From: Pseudooceanicola sp. HF7
GTDB lineage: Bacteria; Pseudomonadota; Alphaproteobacteria; Rhodobacterales; Rhodobacteraceae
DNA length: 64,000 bases
Direction of reading: 5' to 3'
NCBI RefSeq assembly: GCF_011806405.1
Contig: NZ_JAATOW010000019.1
Span: 1-64,000 of the forward strand
A model generated the notes under the pieces. The model saw only the letters and a program-made list of their open reading frames with translations. It did not search any database and was not told the DNA's origin. The translations under genes were made by a program, and so were the position numbers. Shown here in pieces: positions 55,543-62,583 of this stretch (positions are counted from its first letter, which is position 1; each line of letters opens with the position of its first letter).

Positions 55543-55557
55543 GTTCACGTATTGTTC
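55543..55557. promoter_or_regulatory. LexA box (SOS operator) of mmcB
   Basis: GTTCACGTATTGTTC is an exact GTTC-N7-GTTC LexA site. It ends 11 bases before the mmcB start and lies about 94 bases upstream of the divergent coiled-coil membrane protein gene. Confidence 0.85.
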
Positions 55558-55568
55558 AGAATGCCCGG

Positions 55569-56024
55569 ATGCCCATTACACCGCTTGCTCCCGACCCCGC
55601 AGATCCCCAACCCGGCCAGCTTCTTGCCCGCGGCACCTGTCGCATGCTGGCCAGTCACGACTTCGCCTGCCTGGAGGAATTCGTGCCCGAGCGCGGCAAG
55701 CGCATGGACGTGCTGGCCCTTGGTCCCAAGGGAGAGCTCTGGTGCATTGAGTGCAAGAGTTCGCGGGTGGATTTCACCTCTGACAGCAAGTGGCAGGGCT
55801 ACCTGGAGTGGTGCGATCGCTTTTTCTGGGCGGTGGGGGCGGATTTTCCGCTGGAGCTGCTGCCAGAGGAAACCGGGCTGATCATCTGCGACGCCTATGG
55901 CGGAGAGATCCTGCGCATGCCGGAAGAAAGCAAGCTCGCCGGAGCCCGCCGCAAGAGCATGACGCTCAAGTTCGCACGTGATTCAGCGCGCCGCCTGCAA
56001 GGCTGGCGCGATCCGCGGCTTTAG
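55569..56024 (+). CDS. mmcB: MmcB-family DNA repair protein
   Basis: A 151-residue nuclease-fold protein. Asp47 in RMDVLALG and Glu61/Lys63 in WCIECKSS form a PD-(D/E)xK-type active site. In Caulobacter mmcB is an SOS gene that protects against mitomycin C. The exact LexA box just upstream agrees with this. The ATG at 55569 is in the right frame; an ATG at 55561 is not. The TAG stop overlaps the stop of the convergent DUF6324 gene by 4 bases. Confidence 0.87.
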   Translation: MPITPLAPDPADPQPGQLLARGTCRMLASHDFACLEEFVPERGKRMDVLALGPKGELWCIECKSSRVDFTSDSKWQGYLEWCDRFFWAVGADFPLELLPEETGLIICDAYGGEILRMPEESKLAGARRKSMTLKFARDSARRLQGWRDPRL

Positions 56025-56221
56025 CGCCGCTTCTTGCCGCGTGCACTGCGCGCAGCCTGAACCGCGGCAAGGATTTCCTCGGCGATTTCTTCGGCTTCCT
56101 CGGGATCGAAATCCATCGGAATCTCCATACTGCCTGCCTCGATGAAAAGGCGGACCATACCGGCGTCGGTCGGGCCGATCTGGAGATTTGCTTCGATATC
56201 GCGTTCTGTGTCGATTCCCAT
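56021..56221 (-). CDS. DUF6324 small acidic protein
   Basis: A 66-residue soluble protein. MGIDTERDIEANLQIGPTDA and IPMDFDPEEAEEIAEEILAA are the family blocks. Function unknown; it is common in Rhodobacterales. It is convergent with mmcB, with a four-base stop overlap. Confidence 0.82.
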   Translation of the reverse strand: MGIDTERDIEANLQIGPTDAGMVRLFIEAGSMEIPMDFDPEEAEEIAEEILAAVQAARSARGKKRR

Positions 56222-56365
56222 GGCACTGCTCCCGGATTGATCGGCATCCGCTACAGGGCAGCGCCAGATTTTTCAAGACCCAGGATGACCCGGCGGCTGG
56301 CTGTCATTTTTCCGTCAAGAGGGACTTGCATTCGCCCGGAGGCATCGGTAAGTCACCCCCCACGT

Positions 56366-56442
56366 GCCGCCTTAGCTCAGTTGGTTAGAGCGCTGGATTG
56401 TGGATCCAGAGGTCCCCCGTTCAAACCGGGGAGGCGGTACCA
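56366..56442 (+). tRNA. tRNA-His(GUG), without G-1
   Basis: A cloverleaf with acceptor stem GCCGCCT/AGGCGGT, T-arm CCCCG-TTCAAAC-CGGGG and anticodon loop TTGTGGA with GTG at 56400-56402. CCA is encoded at 56440-56442. The base before the stem is T and the discriminator is A (56439), so the usual G-1:C73 identity pair is missing. This is a known feature of one alphaproteobacterial branch whose HisRS has adapted to it. An integrase gene lies just downstream. Confidence 0.95.
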
Positions 56443-56488
56443 ATAAAATCAGACACTTAGCAGTCGTTTTCGGTCGGTCGACACAGGC

Positions 56489-56523
56489 GGTTGGAAAGTG
56501 GTTGGAAAGTGAACTTTCCAACC
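56489..56523. repeat. Direct and inverted 11-mers between tRNA-His and the integrase gene
   Basis: GGTTGGAAAGT occurs at 56489-56499 and again at 56500-56510 in tandem, and its inverted copy ACTTTCCAACC at 56513-56523, two bases later. The second and third copies form a perfect 11-bp hairpin five bases past the integrase stop. It may be an integrase arm site, a terminator, or both. Confidence 0.7.
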
Positions 56524-56527
56524 TTGC

Positions 56528-57766
56528 TCACCGCCTGCTGCGCAGCTGGACCACGGACGCGATATTCTTCTCCCGATTCCTCAGGTAGCGGTCCGTTGTC
56601 GCCACGTTCTGGTGGCCTGCGGCATCGCGCAGAATCGTCGGATCGATGCCTAGCGAACTTGCTTCGCTGAGGGCGCCGGCCCGGGTGTCCATCATCTTCA
56701 CCTCCTCTGAAATACCGGCAGCGCGCCGGCAGCGGATGAACGCCTGCGTCCAACCATCGCGTGTGTAAGGCATCCCCGTCCGTTCCCCGACAATCACGGG
56801 GCCAGCTCGGTTCTGCGAGCCTAGGATCCGCAGTCGGTGCTGCAGCTCCGGGGCGTAGGTCATGTCGAAGAAGAGCGGTTCGGGCATCGACTTCCGCGTC
56901 TTCGAGATCGTCTTCCGGAAACCCGACAGGTCGTCCTCGAACATTTCCCAGGTCAGGCCGTCCTGCCACCGCTCGTAGGTTTGGGGCAGGTGCATCTGAC
57001 GTCGGTTGCGGGCCAGTTCGCGGACGATGCCTGCCTCGTCGGGGGAACACTCCAGCCACTGCCCGCGAACATCGACCGCCCGTAGGGCGAAGACCCACTG
57101 GAAGAGCAGCCCGGTCGCGAAGGCGAAGAGGCCTTGCTCATCGGCCTTGTCGACAATCGCGCGGATCTGCTCCTGGGTCGGGGCCTTCGACTTCTTCGGC
57201 GCAGACTCGATCCGCATGCCGGCGAGGGTCTGGGCGACTCGCGCAGCGGCCTCGTTCTCGATCAGCGAGCCGTAGTTCGCCACGATCCGCAGGTGCGTGA
57301 AGATCTTCTTCACGTAAGAGGGCGTGCGGCCGCGGTCGAGCATCCCGTCGCGCAGCTGACAGAGCACCTCGTAGTTGGTTCCAGAGATCATCGACGGGCC
57401 GATAGCCTTCTCGAGCTTGCCTATGTAGATCAGATAGCTCTCACGGGTGTTGGCCTTCACCTTGTGGATCGGGCTGAAGCGGTCGGAACGATAGCGCTCG
57501 ATCAGCCAGGCCCAGGTCCCGGTGATAGGTTCCCGGCCTGCCGGGTTGAAGAACTCGTACACCTCCCGGGTCAGCTCGCGGCAGCGTCGCGCGCGCTCTT
57601 GGTCCCGGCCGTCACCGTCTTCGCCTACAAGTCGCTCTCGCTTCCCTGGGTAGCCCTCCTTTACGGCTTGGGCTGGGGGTTTCCAGTAGAACAGGTTCTT
57701 CGAGCGGGTCCTCCCCGGCGCGTAGTCCGGGTCGGACCCGTCCCATAGGGCGTCCTTGAATTTCAT
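56528..57766 (-). CDS. int: Tyrosine-family site-specific integrase
   Basis: A 412-residue phage-type recombinase. The catalytic set is visible: Arg229 (WVFALRAVDV), Arg362 (MMDTRAGALSEA), His385 and the nucleophile Tyr394 (AGHQNVATTDRYL). The His of the usual HxxR box is replaced by Asp360-Thr361. GGAGG lies six bases before the ATG. It is the last gene of a minus-strand train and ends 86 bases from the 3' end of tRNA-His, the usual place for an element that inserts into a tRNA gene. Confidence 0.92.
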   Translation of the reverse strand: MKFKDALWDGSDPDYAPGRTRSKNLFYWKPPAQAVKEGYPGKRERLVGEDGDGRDQERARRCRELTREVYEFFNPAGREPITGTWAWLIERYRSDRFSPIHKVKANTRESYLIYIGKLEKAIGPSMISGTNYEVLCQLRDGMLDRGRTPSYVKKIFTHLRIVANYGSLIENEAAARVAQTLAGMRIESAPKKSKAPTQEQIRAIVDKADEQGLFAFATGLLFQWVFALRAVDVRGQWLECSPDEAGIVRELARNRRQMHLPQTYERWQDGLTWEMFEDDLSGFRKTISKTRKSMPEPLFFDMTYAPELQHRLRILGSQNRAGPVIVGERTGMPYTRDGWTQAFIRCRRAAGISEEVKMMDTRAGALSEASSLGIDPTILRDAAGHQNVATTDRYLRNREKNIASVVQLRSRR

Positions 57767-57781
57767 CGGTGTCCTCCGTGA

Positions 57782-58039
57782 TCAGAGCTCATTGAAGTCG
57801 ATGACCATCGGCTCTACCGCTGGTTCAGGAGGCGCGGCCTCAGGTACCGTGCGGCGGTTCTCGAGCCAGGCTTCGACGTCGGCCTTGATGTAGATGTTGA
57901 GGAGGGGGTCTCGCTTGGGGAACCCCTCAGCCTCCAGGTTGCGGCGCCGGTCGCTGAACCGGCGCTTGCTCATGCCTAGGAACTGGGCCGCCCAGGAGAT
58001 GTCCCCACAGGCCGTTTCGACTGTCGCGAAATCACGCAT
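57782..58039 (-). CDS. Excisionase-like small DNA-binding protein
   Basis: An 85-residue protein. ISWAAQFLGMSKRRFSDRRR resembles a winged-helix/MerR-like recognition helix as in AlpA or Xis proteins, and IYIKADVEAWLENRR is the usual end of such folds. It directly precedes the integrase gene (15 bases), the normal place for an excisionase. An acidic, Pro-rich tail of 20 residues follows. Confidence 0.65.
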   Translation of the reverse strand: MRDFATVETACGDISWAAQFLGMSKRRFSDRRRNLEAEGFPKRDPLLNIYIKADVEAWLENRRTVPEAAPPEPAVEPMVIDFNEL

Positions 58040-58067
58040 CGAACCAGCCCTGCGGGGGCGGGTCGTG

Positions 58068-58226
58068 ATGTCGGGGCTGCTGAAGCGCTACCTGAAGTCG
58101 CGGTTCGGGATGTCCCCTGAAGAGTACCTCGAGAGGTGGGGCCTACTTGATGACTACCCCTTCGTGACCAAGAACTTCTCCGAGAAGCGGAGCCAGATCG
58201 CGCAGGACTCAGGCCTCGGGCATTAA
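58068..58226 (+). CDS. Truncated MucR/Ros-like protein without zinc finger
   Basis: A 52-residue frame whose LKRYLKSRFGMSPEEYLERW and GLLDDYPFVTKNFSEKRSQI match the C-terminal half of MucR/Ros regulators. The Cys pair is missing and the two His ligands are replaced (LKRYLKSRF). The frame is open upstream, but only 28 bases separate the ATG from the divergent excisionase start. It could be a decayed regulator or a small relic domain. The stop overlaps the next minus-strand gene by 4 bases. Confidence 0.5.
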   Translation: MSGLLKRYLKSRFGMSPEEYLERWGLLDDYPFVTKNFSEKRSQIAQDSGLGH

Positions 58227-58354
58227 TGGACCCGCTGGAACTCCCGCAACATCTTCTTCAGCGCATCTAGCTGGAGCAGGAGCGCGTGCTGCTGACCATG
58301 GTGGGGCACCGTGCTTCGGATGACCTCTTCCAGGGAAGCGAATAGGTCATCCAT
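58223..58354 (-). CDS. Small hypothetical protein (43 aa)
   Basis: Begins MDDLFASLEEVIRSTVPHHG and is helical and amphipathic. No family is recognised. It overlaps the previous gene of the train by 8 bases and follows GAGGG in its leader. It is part of the minus-strand train that ends with the integrase. Confidence 0.45.
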   Translation of the reverse strand: MDDLFASLEEVIRSTVPHHGQQHALLLQLDALKKMLREFQRVH

Positions 58355-58592
58355 GAGGTACGCCCTCAATCTCGGTGGTGACCACCGTGTCGAGCCAGTC
58401 TGTGGCGATCTGCACCCCGAGTAGGAACGCCTCCAGAGCCTCGCGGCTCTGGAAACTCTCACACCGGACGGCGCCGATCCGGTTCAGCTCGGAGAACCGC
58501 CTCTCGCCACCTTCGTAGGCGTCGACGGCCTCCATCCCACAGACGAGTATCGCCTCATGCGGCGAGCGCTCCGGGGCTATCGGTCGTTTCAT
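58347..58592 (-). CDS. Small hypothetical protein (81 aa)
   Basis: A soluble protein with an acidic middle and a helical end (SREALEAFLLGVQIATDWLD). No family is recognised. AAGGA lies about 8 bases before the ATG. It overlaps its upstream neighbour by 38 bases and its downstream neighbour by 8. Confidence 0.5.
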   Translation of the reverse strand: MKRPIAPERSPHEAILVCGMEAVDAYEGGERRFSELNRIGAVRCESFQSREALEAFLLGVQIATDWLDTVVTTEIEGVPHG

Positions 58593-58770
58593 ATATCAGG
58601 TCCTTTTTCTGGGCTTTGACAAGAGAACCCTTCGGCTTCAGGCCTACGACGCAGGGCGTCGGGTCCAGGAACCGGAGGTCGTGCTCATCACCGTCGATCA
58701 CAGGGTATCCGAAGAGTGTGCCCTCGGGGCGGTCAGTGATGGCGGCGATGTGCATCCCAGCCGCGAGCAC
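58555..58770 (-). CDS. Small hypothetical protein (71 aa), possibly a frameshifted half
   Basis: A GTG at 58770 is the first convenient start; the frame is open back to a TGA at 58834-58836 and reads LTFSLNERNQHQARAVLAAG just upstream, which looks like real coding. It may therefore be the second half of the gene at 58733-58948 joined by a frameshift. The C-terminal part (TLFGYPVIDGDEHDLRFLDP) is beta-like. No family is recognised. Confidence 0.4.
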   Translation of the reverse strand: MLAAGMHIAAITDRPEGTLFGYPVIDGDEHDLRFLDPTPCVVGLKPKGSLVKAQKKDLIYETTDSPGALAA

Positions 58771-58948
58771 AGCGCGCGCCTGGTGCTGGTTCCGCTCGTT
58801 GAGCGAGAACGTCAGGTGGTAATTCTGGGGCGTTCACGAAACATCCTTTGGTGTTTCTTCGATCGTCGAGGATCGAAATACAGCCTTCGACCACCGACAC
58901 GCCTGTGACGTGATGGAAGGCGCCGAGGACCAGGTCTTGGTCGTTCAT
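58733..58948 (-). CDS. Small hypothetical protein (71 aa)
   Basis: Begins MNDQDLVLGAFHHVTGVSVV with GGAGC seven bases upstream. The first 45 residues look natural; the last 25 are Arg/Pro/Ala/His-rich, as is common in out-of-frame high-GC DNA, which again points to a frameshift into the next frame. The ATG overlaps the stop of the HNH-like gene (ATGA). Confidence 0.45.
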   Translation of the reverse strand: MNDQDLVLGAFHHVTGVSVVEGCISILDDRRNTKGCFVNAPELPPDVLAQRAEPAPGARCARGWDAHRRHH

Positions 58949-59532
58949 GTCAGATGCTCCTTGTTCAGGGATTTGAGGACGTCGCGGATCATCTCCGGCG
59001 GCAGGTCCTCCATGAGGGTATTGGAGATCACATCCGTCCAGGTGGCCGGCATGTGTTCGTCGAGCAGAATCTCGACCAGTTCTTCGACCTCCTCCACTGT
59101 GACCTCGTCCGTCGTTCCGAAAGAGAAGTCCGGAACGCCTTCTGGATCGTGCTGGGGCACCTCGCGGTTCAGCTGGATGACTTCGAAGTGGTGCGGGTTG
59201 ACACAGAGAGGCGTCGAGCAAGTCTGCTGCAGCCGGAACTCGACCGACGGCTGTTGGGTCAGCTGGATAAGCAGGCGGGGGACCCGATGCTCTTTGCCGT
59301 TGTACTGGATGACACCGACCGGGAGGTCGGAGCGAATTTCGAGATAAGGGAGGTTGTCCCGCCCTCGACGCTTCGTTGCTCTGGGAGTATTGCTGTTCCC
59401 TCTGGAGGTTCCCGTCCAGGGGAGGCAGTCAGGCCCGAGATCCTCAAGCGGCTTATTCCCGAGCGCGATCTGCTCGAGGAGAGGCTCACCCGAACGCTCG
59501 GCGAGCCGCTTTGCGAGAGTGGTCAGCTTCAT
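58945..59532 (-). CDS. HNH-endonuclease-like protein with altered active site
   Basis: A 195-residue protein. CLPWTG near residue 40, VIQYNGKEHRVPRLLIQL near residue 80 and CSTPLCVNPHHFEVIQLNRE near residue 110 match the phage/homing-type HNH fold (CWLWTG, ..NGKR..AHRLAYE, HxCxNPxCVNPxHL). In that fold the catalytic His sits two residues before the first Cys of the final block; here it is Gln (LQQTC). It may thus be inactive as a nuclease. The last 60 residues are acidic and helical. It overlaps both neighbours by ATGA junctions. Confidence 0.6.
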   Translation of the reverse strand: MKLTTLAKRLAERSGEPLLEQIALGNKPLEDLGPDCLPWTGTSRGNSNTPRATKRRGRDNLPYLEIRSDLPVGVIQYNGKEHRVPRLLIQLTQQPSVEFRLQQTCSTPLCVNPHHFEVIQLNREVPQHDPEGVPDFSFGTTDEVTVEEVEELVEILLDEHMPATWTDVISNTLMEDLPPEMIRDVLKSLNKEHLT

Positions 59533-59735
59533 TGGCCCAGGTCCTGCAGTAGCCGCTCTTTGACGCCCGCGTGGCGCTTGCGCAGAGCGTTGTGGGTGAA
59601 GCGGTTCAGCTTCATGAAGCGGAGGGGGTCGGTATTGTCGACCTGATCCGCTAGCTTGACCCGGATCACACGCCGATTGCCTGGCTGGAGTTGGGAGTGC
59701 AAAGTCGCCCTTGAGAAGAGGTTCTGGATCGTCAT
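59529..59735 (-). CDS. Small basic hypothetical protein (68 aa)
   Basis: MTIQNLFSRATLHSQLQPGN is the start, and the product has many Arg/Lys/His residues, so it may bind nucleic acid. No family is recognised. It overlaps the HNH-like gene and the preceding pseudogene, each by ATGA. An ATG four codons earlier (59747) is possible. Confidence 0.5.
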   Translation of the reverse strand: MTIQNLFSRATLHSQLQPGNRRVIRVKLADQVDNTDPLRFMKLNRFTHNALRKRHAGVKERLLQDLGQ

Positions 59736-60158
59736 GGGGTAATCCATCGGACAGAATACCCTCCAAGAGCTCGAGAATTGAGGCGCAGAGGGGCAAGTCG
59801 GGATTTTATGGGGTAGGGGTGCTGAGTGGGGGAGATGGCGCTCTGTGCGTCGATTTTTGCGAGGGGCGCTTGTGCCGGGGCCAGGTCGAACCCCACAGGG
59901 GCGGTTGTGTAGGCCTCGGCCGGTTTGGCGCGGAAGGTCATCAACTCGAGGGTCTGCGTATCGGGCAGGGTCCGGATGTGGGCCAGGGTGGTTTCGTAGA
60001 CCTCGGCGAAGGTCTCGTGGATGTTCTCGACGTTCTACCGGATGATGTGCGGCCGCTCGCTGTCCAAGGTCGAGACGAACAGCGTCGGGTTCGCGTAGGG
60101 GGGCGAGCACGTCGGTCAGGCAGGTCTTCAGGTCTTTGAGGGCTTTCACTGGATCCAT
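59732..60158 (-). pseudogene. Broken gene at the head of the small-gene train
   Basis: An ATG at 60158 with GGAGAA upstream reads MDPVKALKDLKTCLTDVLAP and then meets a run of six G (60098-60103, C on the coding strand). A shift there continues as YANPTLFVSTLDSERPHIIR, a TAG at 60035-60037, then NVENIHETFAEVYETTLAHI and on to 59732. The codon pattern is convincing on both sides. It thus carries one frameshift and one nonsense codon. I recognise no family. Its final stop overlaps the next ATG (ATGA). Confidence 0.65.
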
Positions 60159-60230
60159 TGTACTTCTCCGGTTTCGACGAGGGTGTCGAGCGTCGCCTAC
60201 AATGGGTGATTGGAGCGGGGAATGTGTAGT

Positions 60231-60248
60231 CCCACTTCGCGAAGTGGG
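60231..60248. promoter_or_regulatory. Perfect 18-bp palindrome upstream of the small-gene train
   Basis: CCCACTTCGCGAAGTGGG lies 73 bases upstream of the broken head gene. It fits a dimeric repressor operator for the train; a hairpin terminator is less likely because no T-run follows. Confidence 0.5.
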
Positions 60249-60389
60249 TTCCTCAGGGCCGAGCACCACTGTGAGCGAGCCTCAGAAACTCGGGTCTAGG
60301 AAAGGGGGGACGGCGGTTCCCGTCTCACGTCTCACGAAGCCCAGGGGAGGGGGCGGGATCGCAAAAGCGTGGTGCGCTACATCCTGTTT

Positions 60390-60580
60390 TTCTTTTATAA
60401 GAATAATAGGATTTCGCGAAATTAGAATTTCTCGCGGGGCTAGTAAGTTCTTGTAGGGCACCACTGTTTCTAACTTCTCCTTAGATCATCTTTTTTTCAT
60501 CTTGAGGCTTGGTCTTTGAGAGAAAGAAGAAAAAGAAAATAGGAAAAATAGCCATTTTTATCAATAAAAACAGTTACTTA
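60390..60580. other. AT-rich block in the accessory region
   Basis: About 190 bases of low GC with poly-purine and poly-T tracts, a 12-bp palindrome ATTTCGCGAAAT at 60411-60422 and an A/T dyad near 60547-60562. No convincing gene. It could be a promoter region or a replication/transfer origin; no iterons or DnaA boxes are recognised. Confidence 0.45.
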
Positions 60581-61027
60581 GATGGGTTTTGGGGCGTGCG
60601 CCACGAGGGCGTATTGCTGGCCGAACCCGATCCGGAGCCCACCAAAACGGTTCGAACCTGAACCAGACCCTAGAACCGCCCCAAATGGCCCTGATACGGG
60701 CTTTGGATCGCAAATATCTGATTTCATTGGATTTTCCTCGGATCTGCGATATTTCTCGCTCCGGTTGCATTTCTCTTCTTCTTTACAGCTTCTTTCCTCA
60801 AAAAATCGGCGAGGCGGGCTCAGGAGGCGATTTTGCTCCCGACCCCGACCCCGCCGCAGTCGACGAAATGCCTACGTGCAGGCGACACGCAGGCGGGGCA
60901 CACACGCGGAGGCAGTCGCGTGTATCTCGAAAAAAGTCCCAAAATCCGCCTCACGCGGAAACATTGGAACCCTGGGGCTCACGTCCGTGACGTGGGCGGA
61001 GGCAGATGCCTGGGCAGACCCACGCGC
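60581..61027. other. Stretch without a supported gene
   Basis: About 450 bases. A plus-strand frame of 133 codons starts at 60589 but has irregular composition and no ribosome site, so I do not call it. GGTTCGAACC at about 60651-60660 is a short palindrome. Confidence 0.35.
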
Positions 61028-61273
61028 TTAGCGCGTGGACCAGCGTTTCGCGGGCCCCTGGCCGCGGGGCACGGGCGCGGCGAACCGGGTCCCGGGCTTG
61101 TCCCGCTCGGGCACGAAGGGGGCCTTGCGGCTGGCCCGCTTGGCCCAGCCGGGCTTGGCTCCGGATGTGGGCTCGGGGTCGGAGGCGGCGAAAGCCGCCT
61201 CGCGTTCCCGCTGGACCCGGGCGACTAGCGCCCGGGTTTCGTCGGAGGGGCGGGGATTAACCGGCAGCAGCAA
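61028..61273 (-). CDS. Small basic hypothetical protein (81 aa)
   Basis: A TTG at 61273 with GGAGG seven bases upstream starts a chain reading LLLPVNPRPSDETRALVARV. It is rich in Lys, Arg and Pro and is probably disordered or nucleic-acid binding. It overlaps the end of the preceding interrupted ORF by 17 bases. No family is recognised. Confidence 0.45.
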   Translation of the reverse strand: MLLPVNPRPSDETRALVARVQREREAAFAASDPEPTSGAKPGWAKRASRKAPFVPERDKPGTRFAAPVPRGQGPAKRWSTR

Positions 61274-61472
61274 GGGCCACCTCCTCGGCGCGGCGTTCCA
61301 TTTCGGCAAGCACCGCGTCCCGCATCTCAATCAACTGGGCATCGGTCCAGCTGGTCAGGTCAAGGCTGACGAGGTGGTAACGGTAGCCGCACTACATTGC
61401 ACCCCGCATGCTGGCCTTAGAGGTTAAGGCGAGATCAGCGATTGCGCTGGCGATGATGTCTTTCTCTTCCAT
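61257..61472 (-). pseudogene. Small ORF interrupted by an in-frame TAG
   Basis: An ATG at 61472 reads MEEKDIIASAIADLALTSKA and SMRGAM, then a TAG at 61392-61394, then CGYRYHLVSLDLTSWTDAQL and further helical sequence to a TAA at 61257. Both sides have natural codon use in the same frame, so the TAG probably broke a 71-residue protein. Restart at the ATG at 61325 is possible. The 285 bases to its right, up to 61757, show no gene. Confidence 0.45.
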
Positions 61473-61805
61473 TTCGTTGGTGTCAGGTTCAATTATTGAA
61501 CCTCAGTTTCTATTGGACACACCTCGCCCGGCGGCTTCGCTGGCCTCGTGTCGGGTCCGGTATGTAGTGCCCCAGACCGGATCGTTTCCGGCCTCTCTGA
61601 CTGAGACCCACTAGACCCTTTTTATAGGCACGCGGGAAGAGTGGGTTGCTACTATGCAGTTGTTATTGCTGGGGAAATTTCAGAATTTCAGAATGAACCA
61701 ATTTGGTTGAGTGCTCACGCTTTGAAAGCTCTGTTTGAGCTCATCATGCGGACGTTCGTAAGCGGCGTCTGCGCCCCCGCGGAGTTCAGCTTGCCGGCTT
61801 GAGTT

Positions 61806-62583
61806 TCACGGCAGGAGCTCGTCGAACCGGTGCGCAGGAAGGCCTGCCGCGATCGCCTCAAGCGTCGCCTTGAGATAGATGGTCGGCGAACTTGGTGACG
61901 AGTACACGCGCGATGGCGCCCTCAGTCGGTAGCGCGCCCTCGATCAGGTGGGCGGGGGCCGGAGCTTGGGTGATCCCTTCGGCGCAGGCACGACAGGCAT
62001 ACTTAGACCGGACCGTCACCCTCTCGCACATGCAGGCATGTGCTGCTGGTTAGAGGATGACGCGGAGCTGGGCCGGTACGATTTCCAGCCTCCCGCTCCG
62101 GTCGTCTCGCCAGAGGTTAGCTTCCAACACGACGCCGATCCGGTGCATCGAGCCGCAGCCGCACGGACACTCCAGGCTGGCCGGCTCGATCACCTGCTCA
62201 ATCCGGGGAAGTCCCTCGGGCAGATCGCCTCGGTTTCGCCGGGCGGTCTTGGTTCGTCGCGGTCCGGATGAGGCCGGGGCCACTTCGGTTTGCTGTGCCT
62301 CTACCTCGGCGAAGGCAGTTTCCGGATCCTCGAGCGCCATCTGCCGATCGTCCTCGCTGAGCCTCTCGGACTTCTTGCCATGCACGAACTGGTTGAGCTC
62401 GGTGACGAGATGCTCGAGGCGCTTGTTGGCTTCCCTGAGTGCATCGCGCTCACGCAACGCGGCCAGAACAGCTTCGCGTTCGTCTTCCGGGATGGCCGAC
62501 AGGTCGACGGATGGGGCGCTGGATATGGCGGGATGATACCCTGCTCCCGTCCCCGGCAGGCAGGCTTCCCGCTCCTGAGTCAT
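61806..62583 (-). pseudogene. tnpC: IS66 transposase TnpC with frameshift and internal deletion
   Basis: The ATG at 62583 starts a normal TnpC N-terminus with LREANKRLEHLVTELNQFVH and the zinc part ECPCGCGSMHRIG. After EIVPAQLRVI a frameshift occurs; the zinc knuckle goes on as KYACRACAEG and LVTKFADH. The DDE core is deleted, and another frame gives the C-terminal end YLKATLEAIAAG to DELLP with a stop at 61806. Confidence 0.75.

Noticed and set aside
60282-60464. Minus-strand frame of 60 codons in the AT-rich block
   Set aside because: GTG start without ribosome site, low-complexity tail and no family; more likely chance.
60589-60990. Plus-strand frame of 133 codons
   Set aside because: Irregular composition and no ribosome site; it spans the AT-rich/GC-rich transition.
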